DNA of 5,078 nucleotides from positions 6,676-11,753 of the forward strand of contig DHFK01000082.1 in the NCBI GenBank assembly GCA_002400365.1, written 5' to 3'. The position numbers and the translations under genes are program-made. Positions 1-5,034 of this stretch are shown here, one piece after another. A model generated the notes under the pieces. That model was not told the origin of the DNA, made no database searches, and saw nothing but the letters and a program-made list of their open reading frames with translations. The stretch's first letter is position 1, and each line of letters opens with the position of its first letter. This DNA comes from Anaerolineales bacterium UBA4826 (GTDB lineage Bacteria > Chloroflexota > Anaerolineae > UBA4142).

Positions 1-176
1 TTGCCGCGCTTGGGCGTGCCGACTTCGACGAGGCACATGCGGCACATACCAACCGGCTGGAGTTTGGGGTGATAGCAAAACACCGGAATCTCGATGCCGG
101 CTTGTTTCGCGGCTTCAACGACGAGCGTGCCGTTGGGGACATCAACCATCTTGTTGTCAATCGTAACTTGGGGCAT
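1..176 (-). CDS. nuoG: NADH-quinone oxidoreductase subunit G, N-terminal fragment
   Basis: First 58 codons of NuoG; the rest lies beyond the left edge. NuoG is the large Fe-S subunit of the peripheral arm of complex I and passes electrons from NuoF towards NuoB. The visible part is the N-terminal plant-type [2Fe-2S] ferredoxin domain. It begins MPQVTIDNKMV, followed by the helix region (TLVVEAAKQAGIEIP, residues 17-31), then C34 in FCYHPKL and the pair C45/C48 in GMCRMCLVEV. These are three of the four expected N1b cluster ligands; the fourth would lie just past the edge. The ATG at 176-174 matches the usual family start and has a modest GGAAA ribosome site six bases upstream (plus-strand 183-187). 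It begins 27 bases after the PH-domain gene ends. A standalone ferredoxin or a formate dehydrogenase/hydrogenase ferredoxin-domain subunit cannot be excluded from 58 residues, but the position after nuoF makes NuoG by far the best call. Confidence 0.9.
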   Translation of the reverse strand, partial: MPQVTIDNKMVDVPNGTLVVEAAKQAGIEIPVFCYHPKLQPVGMCRMCLVEVGTPKRG

Positions 177-203
177 TTTCAATTTCCGATTCGCGGTTTT
201 CAA

Positions 204-665
204 CTAGTGAATATGCCGTAATTCAAGAATGGCTTCTTGCCATTTCTCCGGATTCGGTACTCGGTCAATTTTTACGAAACTGAATCCAGGGGCTTTGATG
301 ATAAGGGAACCATAGTTCATGAGTTGTCCTACGATGGGTTTTCTGACCAAAATCTGTTGAATGTGTTCAACTGGTATAGTATTGATTCTTTGGGTAAAGC
401 CACGTCGCGTGGTCAGGACTTGATCGGTCAGCGTGTAGAGACTCAACTCGCGCTCGATCAAATCAATAATGATTCGTAGTGCAGAGAGGAACAAGCTTCC
501 AAACGCTGCCACAAGAAAAAGGTTTCTGAATAGTGCGATAGAATTCAGAAAAAGGGCAATCACAAAGAAAGTGATGGCAAGAAGCAAGCCCACCAACGTC
601 CAATAAACGAAGATTTCAGCGGCAGAAGGCTTGTCCTGAAGAATGATACGTGGTTGATTTCCCAA
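204..665 (-). CDS. PH-domain (bPH_2/YdbS-like) small membrane protein
   Basis: A 153-residue protein with two hydrophobic helices, at about 17-40 and 47-67, followed by a soluble domain (about 74-150) that fits the bacterial PH domain family (bPH_2, formerly DUF304). Typical features are YTLTDQVLTTRRG (77-89), INTIPVEHIQQI (94-105), the IVGQLMNYGSLII strand pair (111-123) and a final amphipathic helix from P139. Family members are inner-membrane proteins with the PH domain facing the cytoplasm; their molecular function is mostly unknown. The start is TTG at 665-663, chosen because AAGGAG lies six bases upstream; no in-frame ATG precedes the membrane segments. It lies 31 bases after the nuoF stop and 27 before the nuoG start, so it is probably co-transcribed. 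Three 60-base stretches I counted are each 45% GC, against about 65% in nuoCD, suggesting a later arrival. It is not a known complex I subunit. Family call fairly sure; role unknown. Confidence 0.8.
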   Translation of the reverse strand: MGNQPRIILQDKPSAAEIFVYWTLVGLLLAITFFVIALFLNSIALFRNLFLVAAFGSLFLSALRIIIDLIERELSLYTLTDQVLTTRRGFTQRINTIPVEHIQQILVRKPIVGQLMNYGSLIIKAPGFSFVKIDRVPNPEKWQEAILELRHIH

Positions 666-671
666 GGGACT

Positions 672-677
672 CTCCTT
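672..677 (-). promoter_or_regulatory. Ribosome binding site fixing the TTG start of the PH-domain gene
   Basis: Minus-strand AAGGAG with a six-base spacer to the TTG at 665-663. The nearby ATG at 685-683 is in another frame and lies upstream of this site, so TTG is the supported start. Confidence 0.7.
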
Positions 678-696
678 TGAATCATGGACCTGATCA

Positions 697-1974
697 CTAT
701 TTCCTCGCCCAACACCCGCGCTCTTTGATGTGCCGCTCGTACTCTTCGCGAAAGATCTTCACGCTGCCAAGCACCGGCGATGTGGAGAAATCGCCGAGCG
801 GGCAGAGCGTGCGCCCCTGCATTTGCGTCGCGACCCCCGCCACTAGATCAACATCGCCCAGCGTGCCGATGCCAGCGTCAATCCGTTCGAGCACGCGCGA
901 CATCCAGTATGTGCCCTCGCGGCACGGCGTGCACTTGCCGCACGATTCATGCTCGAAGAAGCGCACCATCTTCTTCGCCGCCCACACAACGCACGTATCT
1001 TCGTCCAGCACGATGACCGACGCCGAACCAAGCAGCGAGCCAAACGGCGCAAGCGCTTCAAAATCGAGTTTGACGTCCATCACCGCTGGGTTTGCAAGTG
1101 GACTCAACATGGGACCGCTCGCGCCCGCCGGCAAAATCGCTTTCAGTTTTTTGCCGCCGCGAATCCCGCCGCCGAAATCGTAGATCAAATCGCGGAACGA
1201 GATGCTGCCGAACGGCGCTTCGTAATTGCCGGGACGATTCACGTGCCCGCTCAGACAGAACACTTTCGGTCCCGTGGATTTCGGCGTGCCGATTTTGGCG
1301 TACCATTCCGCGCCGCGTTCGATGATGACCGGCACATTGCAAAGCGTTTCGACGTTGTTGATGACGGTCGGCTTGTTGTAGAGGCCGACGCTCGCAGGGA
1401 ATGGTGGCTTGACGCGCGGCTGTCCCAGTTTGCCCTCGAGCGATTCGAGGAGTGCGGTTTCTTCGCCGCAGATGTACGCGCCCGCGCCACGGTGCACGGT
1501 TATCGTCAGCGAGTAATCGGAACCAAGAACATTCTTGCCGACATAGCCGCGCTGTTCCGCATCGGCAAGCGCTTTCTCCAAGCACTGCGCCGCGTACGGG
1601 AATTCGCCGCGGATGTAGATGAAGGCGTTGTGGCACTGAATCGCGTACGACGCGATCGCGATCCCTTCGACGAACTGGTGCGGATTGCGCTCCATGATCT
1701 GGCGGTCTTTGAACGTCCCCGGTTCCGACTCGTCCGCGTTCGCGACGAGATAGCGCGGAAAAACACCTTTCGGCAAGAAACTCCACTTGACGCCGGCGGG
1801 AAAGCCCGCGCCGCCGCGCCCGCGCAAGCCCGATGCTTTGACGACATCGGTGACTTGGTCAGGCGTCATTTCCTTCACGGCTTTGCGGAGCGCGTCATAG
1901 CCGCCGTGCTGTTCGTAGACGGAGATGTCTTGAAGGTTAGGAATGTCGAGGTCGCGGAGAATTAGATGTTCCAT
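697..1974 (-). CDS. nuoF: NADH-quinone oxidoreductase subunit F (51 kDa, FMN and NADH site)
   Basis: A 425-residue NuoF of normal length. It oxidises NADH, carries FMN, and passes electrons to cluster N3 on the cytoplasmic arm of complex I. Visible motifs: the FMN-binding glycine-rich loop GRGGAGFPAGVKWSF (52-66), the nucleotide-site segment NADESEPGTFKDR (79-91), the second flavin segment GAGAYICGEETALLESLEG (163-181), and the [4Fe-4S] N3 ligands C345, C348, C351 in SCGKCTPCREGT with C391 in LCPLGD. The N-terminus (MEHLILRDLDIPNLQD) matches the family, supporting the ATG at 1974-1972. There is no recognisable Shine-Dalgarno sequence in the roughly 16 bases upstream; the heptamer repeat array begins 10 bases before the start codon. 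There is no N-terminal thioredoxin-like extension, so this is not a NuoE-NuoF fusion, and no separate nuoE lies upstream where it is expected. Homologous HoxF or HydB-type diaphorase subunits are the alternative, but nuoB and nuoCD in the same operon decide for complex I. Confidence 0.97.
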   Translation of the reverse strand: MEHLILRDLDIPNLQDISVYEQHGGYDALRKAVKEMTPDQVTDVVKASGLRGRGGAGFPAGVKWSFLPKGVFPRYLVANADESEPGTFKDRQIMERNPHQFVEGIAIASYAIQCHNAFIYIRGEFPYAAQCLEKALADAEQRGYVGKNVLGSDYSLTITVHRGAGAYICGEETALLESLEGKLGQPRVKPPFPASVGLYNKPTVINNVETLCNVPVIIERGAEWYAKIGTPKSTGPKVFCLSGHVNRPGNYEAPFGSISFRDLIYDFGGGIRGGKKLKAILPAGASGPMLSPLANPAVMDVKLDFEALAPFGSLLGSASVIVLDEDTCVVWAAKKMVRFFEHESCGKCTPCREGTYWMSRVLERIDAGIGTLGDVDLVAGVATQMQGRTLCPLGDFSTSPVLGSVKIFREEYERHIKERGCWARK

Positions 1975-1984
1975 ACGGATTGGC

Positions 1985-2015
1985 GAGTCGACAGTAGACA
2001 GTCAACAGTCGACAG
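1985..2015. repeat. Heptamer tandem array, left arm of the inverted repeat
   Basis: From 1987 the plus strand shows four tandem 7-base units of consensus GTNRACA (first and fourth GTCGACA, second GTAGACA, third GTCAACA) plus one trailing G. Each unit is a near-palindromic hexamer plus an A, so the whole 1987-2013 stretch can also fold on itself, pairing at 11 of 13 positions with A-A mismatches. Positions 1985-2013 are the reverse complement of 2420-2448 with only two mismatches. The array lies between the four-helix-bundle gene and nuoF. Confidence 0.9.
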
Positions 2016-2023
2016 AAAAACTC

Positions 2024-2395
2024 CTATTTGAGATAATCACGATTAGGCGCGTAATGTTTGATTAGTCCCGTCACCATTCGCGCGATTTCTTCTGCCTGTT
2101 CAACTAGCGCGTTCGATTCCTTCAAGGCACAATAGTCGAGTCTGTGAGCAATCAACAACGCGACAATGCACTCGTAGGTAGAACCAAGCGCAATGTCCAA
2201 GAAACGAGCGAATTCAGCATCGCTTTCGCGCCCCGCGCCCTCGGCAATGTTGAGCGAAATCGAAACTGCCGCGCGGCGTAACTGACTTGTCAGTCCGAAC
2301 GATTCATCTTTGGGAAACTTCCTCGTCAAAGCGTACACAGCCACCACGACATCCATCGCCTTTTGCCACGCCATCAGTTCTTTGTAATTGTGCAT
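2024..2395 (-). CDS. Four-helix bundle protein, 23S rRNA intervening-sequence (S23/IVP) family
   Basis: A 123-residue protein with the hallmarks of the S23/IVP four-helix-bundle family: an N-terminal YKELMAWQKAMD helix (4-15), the FPKDESFGLTSQLRRAAVSI segment (27-46), the signature NIAEGAGR (49-56), then EFARFLDIALGSTYE (61-75) and a last helix running to residue 115 or so. Full length for the family, with no frameshift or internal stop. Members form small homo-oligomeric bundles with a basic surface; related Avd proteins assist reverse transcriptases of diversity-generating retroelements. The exact role of free-standing copies is unknown. The ATG at 2395-2393 is preferred over the GTG six bases earlier because AAAGGAG ends seven bases before the ATG but only one before the GTG. 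The gene sits between nuoCD and nuoF, the usual place of nuoE, with inverted heptamer arrays on both sides. It shares no features with NuoE (no cysteines in a thioredoxin-like pattern). Family call firm; function here unknown. Confidence 0.92.
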   Translation of the reverse strand: MHNYKELMAWQKAMDVVVAVYALTRKFPKDESFGLTSQLRRAAVSISLNIAEGAGRESDAEFARFLDIALGSTYECIVALLIAHRLDYCALKESNALVEQAEEIARMVTGLIKHYAPNRDYLK

Positions 2396-2402
2396 CTTCA
2401 CA

Positions 2403-2409
2403 CTCCTTT
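2403..2409 (-). promoter_or_regulatory. Ribosome binding site choosing the ATG of the four-helix-bundle gene
   Basis: Minus-strand AAAGGAG, seven bases from the ATG at 2395 and one base from the upstream GTG at 2401. The spacing makes the ATG the likely start. The gene therefore carries its own strong ribosome site inside the inverted repeats. Confidence 0.8.
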
Positions 2410-2419
2410 GTGAATTGGG

Positions 2420-2448
2420 GTTGACTGTTGACTGTCTACTGTTGACTC
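2420..2448. repeat. Heptamer tandem array, right arm of the inverted repeat
   Basis: Four 7-base units (the last incomplete), CTGTTGA-like on the plus strand, equivalent to GTCAACA or GTAGACA on the minus strand. It is the reverse complement of the array at 1985-2013 except at two positions, where G in the left arm stands against T here. It begins two bases after the nuoCD stop and ends 11 bases before the ribosome site of the four-helix-bundle gene. Confidence 0.9.
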
Positions 2449-2450
2449 CC

Positions 2451-4241
2451 CTATCGGTCTACGTCTCCCAAAATAATATCTGTCATCGCGATGATGCCGA
2501 CCAAATCCGCGATGTAATAGCCCTTGGAGATCAGCGGCAGCGTTTGTAGGTTGGCGAACGACGGCGTGCGAACGTGAACGCGGTGCGGCATGTTCGTGCC
2601 GTTGCTTGAAACGAGGAAACCGAGTTCGCCGCGCGGCGATTCAACCGCCGCGTACGCGTAACCGACCGGCGGCATGAATCCCTCCGTCCACAATTTGAAA
2701 TGGTGAATAAGACTCTCCATCGAAGTTTGCAGTTCTTGTTTTGGCGGCGGCGCGACTTTGCGATTGCTCGTCACGTACGGCTGTCCCTTTGTCTTTTCGA
2801 GTTGCTTGAGCGCCTGGTCGAGAATCCGCAAACTCTGGCGCATTTCTTCCATTCGGACGAGGTAGCACTCGAACACATCGGCTTTGGCGCGCGTGCTGAA
2901 AGGTACGTGGAAATCGTACTGCTCATAGCCCGAGTACGGCGCGACCTTGCGCAAGTCCCATTTGACGCCCGCCGCGCGCAGCAGCGGTCCCGTCACACTG
3001 TACGCAAGCGCTTGCTCGGCGGTGTACTCGGCGATGCCGCGCGTGCGCTCGATCCAAATCGGATTCTTGTTGAGCAGGTCTTCGTATTCCTTCAAGCGAC
3101 CTGGGATCATGTTCATAAACGCGCGCACCGCGTCCGAAAAACCCGCGGGCAAGTCGAGCGCGAGTCCGCCAAAGCGGAAAAACGATGCCATCATGCGCGC
3201 GCCGCTGACCATTTCGAAAATGTCGAGCGCGACTTCGCGTTCGCGAAACGCGTACGTCATCAGCGTGACCGCGCCAATGTCCATCGCCTGCGAGCCGACC
3301 GCGATCAGGTGCGATGCGACGCGGGCGACTTCGCAGAGAATCACGCGCGCGATCTGCGCGCGCTCGGGCACATCCACTTGCATCAACTTTTCGACGGCGA
3401 GGCAGTACGCGAGGTTGTTGAACCACGTGCCGAGATAATCCATGCGGTCGAACAGCGGAATCGCTTTGAGGTACGTCTTGTATTCCGCGTTCTTTTCGAT
3501 ACCGGTGTGCAGATAGCCGATGTCGGGCATCGCGTTGACGATCTTCTCGCCGTCCACCTCGAGCGCGACGCGCAGCACGCCGTGCGTGGACGGGTGGTGC
3601 GGTCCCATGTTGATGAGCAGCGTCTCCGACTGCGTGCCCGACCACGGCGTCGCCGGTTCGGTCAGCGTCAGCGGAATCTCGGTCACCGCGCCGCCCACAC
3701 TGCCGATGAGTCGGCGCGGTTTCGGCGGAGGTACGGCGCTTGGCTTGTCGGGCTGAATCTCGGCGTACGTGTGCGTGAATTCGACTGGCTCGTAGCCAAG
3801 GGGGTGGTCTTTGCGCAGCGGATGCCCGGTGGTGTAATCGGGCAAGAGGAGACGATGCAGGAACGGGTGGTTGTTGAATGTAATGCCAAACAGGTCGAAG
3901 ACTTCGCGTTCGTAGAAATTCGCGCCCGGGTAAATCGCGGTGACCGATGGAACGTTCGTGTCCCAACTCGACAACGGCACGCGCAAACGCACGCGCGTGT
4001 TGTGCTCCAGCGAGAGCAGATAGTACAGCACGTCAAAGCGCGGCTCTTTCGGCAGCCAATCGAGCGCGGTGATGTCGAGCAACATTTCAAAGCGCAGTTC
4101 GCTGCGTAGGAAACGCGCTACGTCGAGGAGAAATTCGCGGGGAATAATTACGGTCGTGTCGCCGCGAAATTCGCAAACATCGGCAATTGCATTGGGGAAT
4201 CGTTCGCGCAGTCTGGAAAGAACGGTTTCGATTTGCGACAT
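2451..4241 (-). CDS. nuoCD: NADH-quinone oxidoreductase, fused subunits C and D
   Basis: A 596-residue fusion of the 30 kDa (NuoC) and 49 kDa (NuoD) subunits of the complex I connecting module, which with NuoB builds the quinone site. NuoC part, about 1-150: FYEREVFDLFGITF (109-122) and LLPDYTTGHPLRKDHPL (132-148) are the family signatures. A proline-rich linker (about 150-205) joins it to NuoD. NuoD part: NMGPHHPSTHGVLR (211-224) with the conserved histidines near N2 and the quinone head, GYLHTGIEKNAEY with the quinone-site tyrosine, PYSGYEQYDFHVPF, the ESPRGELGF loop, RTPSFANLQTL, and the usual C-terminal DIILGDVDR. The NiFe-hydrogenase ligand cysteines are absent, as expected for complex I. 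The ATG at 4241 has AGGAA six bases upstream. It follows nuoB by 34 bases. No frameshift or internal stop is seen. The fusion itself is known from enterobacteria and occurs elsewhere. Confidence 0.97.
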   Translation of the reverse strand: MSQIETVLSRLRERFPNAIADVCEFRGDTTVIIPREFLLDVARFLRSELRFEMLLDITALDWLPKEPRFDVLYYLLSLEHNTRVRLRVPLSSWDTNVPSVTAIYPGANFYEREVFDLFGITFNNHPFLHRLLLPDYTTGHPLRKDHPLGYEPVEFTHTYAEIQPDKPSAVPPPKPRRLIGSVGGAVTEIPLTLTEPATPWSGTQSETLLINMGPHHPSTHGVLRVALEVDGEKIVNAMPDIGYLHTGIEKNAEYKTYLKAIPLFDRMDYLGTWFNNLAYCLAVEKLMQVDVPERAQIARVILCEVARVASHLIAVGSQAMDIGAVTLMTYAFREREVALDIFEMVSGARMMASFFRFGGLALDLPAGFSDAVRAFMNMIPGRLKEYEDLLNKNPIWIERTRGIAEYTAEQALAYSVTGPLLRAAGVKWDLRKVAPYSGYEQYDFHVPFSTRAKADVFECYLVRMEEMRQSLRILDQALKQLEKTKGQPYVTSNRKVAPPPKQELQTSMESLIHHFKLWTEGFMPPVGYAYAAVESPRGELGFLVSSNGTNMPHRVHVRTPSFANLQTLPLISKGYYIADLVGIIAMTDIILGDVDR

Positions 4242-4247
4242 TGCGTA

Positions 4248-4252
4248 TTCCT
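4248..4252 (-). promoter_or_regulatory. Ribosome binding site of nuoCD
   Basis: Minus-strand AGGAA with a six-base spacer to the ATG at 4241-4239, supporting this start for the NuoC domain (MSQIETVLSRL). Confidence 0.65.
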
Positions 4253-4255
4253 AAA

Positions 4256-4269
4256 CTGATTACTGGTTA
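4256..4269. repeat. Possible degenerate heptamer pair between nuoB and nuoCD
   Basis: Two adjacent 7-base units on the plus strand, CTGATTA and CTGGTTA, differ at one position and share the CTGNNNA pattern of the array at 2420-2448. With only two copies this may be chance. Confidence 0.35.
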
Positions 4270-4275
4270 GTGGCT

Positions 4276-4830
4276 TTATCCTCGCAGTCCCCACTGCTCG
4301 ATCCGAATCTGGCCCTTCGGCTCGCCGTGCTTGATTTTCTCGTGCAAGCGCAAAATGCCATCCATCAGCGCTTCGGGGCGCGGCGGGCAGCCCGCGACGT
4401 AAACGTCCACCGGGATGATTTCGTCCACGCCTTGGAGAATCGCATAGTTGTTGTAGATGCCGCCGCACGCCGCGCAATCGCCCATGGCGATCACCCACTT
4501 GGGCTCGGGCATTTGATCGAACAGTTGGCGCACGACCGGCGCCATCTTGCGCGACACGCGACCCGCGACGAACATCAGGTCGGCTTGCCGCGGCGACGCG
4601 CGATACACTTCCATCCCAAAGCGCGAGAGATCAAAGTGCGGCATATAGACTGCCATCATTTCGATCGCGCAGCACGCGAGCCCGAACAGGAGGGGCCACA
4701 TCGAGCCCGTGCGCGCCCAGCGCAACACATCGTCCAGTTTGGCGAACACAATCCCCGGCTGCCCCGATTTCGATTCGGGACTACCAGCAGCAACCGGAAC
4801 ATCGTTCGGTTTTATCGTCTGAGCGTTCAT
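4276..4830 (-). CDS. nuoB: NADH-quinone oxidoreductase subunit B (PSST, cluster N2)
   Basis: A 184-residue NuoB that carries the terminal [4Fe-4S] cluster N2 and hands electrons to quinone at the interface with NuoD. The four ligands are visible: the adjacent pair C53/C54 in LACCAIEMM, C119 in GDCAACGG and C148 in AGCPPRPEAL. Other family signatures are GSMWPLLFGLACC (42-54), RFGMEVYRASPRQADLM (70-86), KMAPVVRQLFDQMPEPKW (95-112) and the quinone-site region that follows. The first 27 residues are a variable, proline- and serine-rich N-terminal extension. The ATG at 4830 is chosen because GAGGAG lies nine bases upstream; the in-frame GTG at 4866 and ATG at 4860 have no ribosome site and fall within a predicted leader hairpin. 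It is the first gene of the operon here, with no nuoA before it. C122 is an extra cysteine close to the third ligand. Group 4 hydrogenase small subunits are related, but nuoCD and nuoF settle the assignment. Confidence 0.97.
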   Translation of the reverse strand: MNAQTIKPNDVPVAAGSPESKSGQPGIVFAKLDDVLRWARTGSMWPLLFGLACCAIEMMAVYMPHFDLSRFGMEVYRASPRQADLMFVAGRVSRKMAPVVRQLFDQMPEPKWVIAMGDCAACGGIYNNYAILQGVDEIIPVDVYVAGCPPRPEALMDGILRLHEKIKHGEPKGQIRIEQWGLRG

Positions 4831-4839
4831 GGAGACTTG

Positions 4840-4845
4840 CTCCTC
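4840..4845 (-). promoter_or_regulatory. Ribosome binding site deciding the nuoB start
   Basis: Minus-strand GAGGAG, nine bases from the ATG at 4830-4828. It lies 7 bases after the base of the leader hairpin at 4853-4918, so the site is free in that fold. Confidence 0.75.
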
Positions 4846-4852
4846 GCGGAGA

Positions 4853-4918
4853 GTAGACATGTGCACAGGGAGAAAGCAGACAAACAGGCGCTGCTTGCTT
4901 CTCTGTGTGCTGGTCTAC
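4853..4918 (-). promoter_or_regulatory. Long imperfect stem-loop in the nuoB leader
   Basis: Paired blocks from base to tip: GTAGAC/GTCTAC (4853-4858 with 4913-4918), a 5x5 internal loop, CACAG/CTGTG (4864-4868 with 4903-4907), a two-base bulge, AGAA/TTCT (4871-4874 with 4899-4902), a three-base bulge, AGCAG/CTGCT (4875-4879 with 4891-4895), and an 11-base loop. That gives 20 pairs. It lies between the predicted transcription start and the nuoB ribosome site. No T-run follows, so it is not an intrinsic terminator. It could stabilise the mRNA 5' end or bind a regulator; no known riboswitch class is recognised. Confidence 0.5.
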
Positions 4919-4932
4919 CTATAACTCTCCTC

Positions 4933-4961
4933 ATTATATCACATCGTTCCCCATATCACAA
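4933..4961 (-). promoter_or_regulatory. Sigma70-type promoter for the nuo operon
   Basis: On the minus strand, a perfect TATAAT -10 box (4938-4933) follows a TTGTGA -35 box (4961-4956; four of six match TTGACA) at the ideal 17-base spacing. Transcription would start near 4926, giving a leader of about 95 bases before nuoB. It lies downstream of the tRNA terminator, so the operon has its own start. Confidence 0.7.
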
Positions 4962-4996
4962 ACTTATCGGGCGCAGACGAAAAGGCAACACAACAG

Positions 4997-5027
4997 AAAG
5001 CGGTTCTCAATTTTCGAGAACCGCTTT
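4997..5027 (-). terminator. Terminator hairpin after the CAT tRNA
   Basis: A perfect 12-base-pair stem (4997-5008 with 5016-5027) with a seven-base loop, starting 8 bases after the tRNA 3' end. On the minus strand it is followed by a T-rich but interrupted stretch (4996 to about 4980), so termination may be partial. The symmetric stem ends in TTTT on the plus strand too, but no plus-strand gene is seen to need it. Confidence 0.65.
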
Positions 5028-5034
5028 TCGCGTG

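Larger units (their letters stand above)
1985..2448 (-). mobile_element. Putative IVS-like cassette: four-helix-bundle ORF closed by a 29-base inverted repeat
   Basis: A 464-base unit made of a 123-codon S23/IVP-family ORF between two inverted arrays of a 7-base repeat (1985-2013 and 2420-2448, 27 of 29 bases complementary). Its right edge is two bases from the nuoCD stop codon and its left edge 10 bases from the nuoF start. Family members were first described as ORFs in intervening sequences of 23S rRNA genes, where terminal inverted repeats form a stem cleaved by RNase III. The same architecture here, in place of nuoE, suggests an inserted element. No transposase, recombinase or clear target-site duplication is present, so mobility is inference; the flanks could instead be ordinary intergenic repeats that happen to border this gene. 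Confidence 0.4.

Noticed and set aside
949..1965. A 338-codon open frame on the plus strand opposite nuoF
   Set aside because: Antisense shadow of nuoF caused by GC-rich third positions; no motif and no ribosome site of note.
2024..2395. Four-helix-bundle gene as an Avd accessory of a diversity-generating retroelement
   Set aside because: No reverse transcriptase, template repeat or variable repeat is in the window.
2399..2401. GTG start of the four-helix-bundle gene
   Set aside because: Only one base separates it from the ribosome site, too close for initiation; the ATG at 2395 is well spaced.
1985..2448. Heptamer arrays as a CRISPR array
   Set aside because: The units are 7 bases with no spacers between them, and no cas gene is near.
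2700..4109. A 469-codon open frame on the plus strand opposite nuoCD
   Set aside because: Its translation is arginine- and histidine-rich low-sense protein with no family motif, and it mirrors the codon bias of nuoCD on the other strand.
4831..4866. nuoB start at GTG 4866 or ATG 4860
   Set aside because: Neither has a ribosome site, both fall in the leader hairpin, and the extra residues have no family match; GAGGAG supports the ATG at 4830.
4853..4918. Leader hairpin as an intrinsic terminator or T-box
   Set aside because: No T-run follows the stem, and no T-box specifier, antiterminator or tRNA-related motif is visible; the downstream gene is not an aminoacyl-tRNA or amino acid gene.
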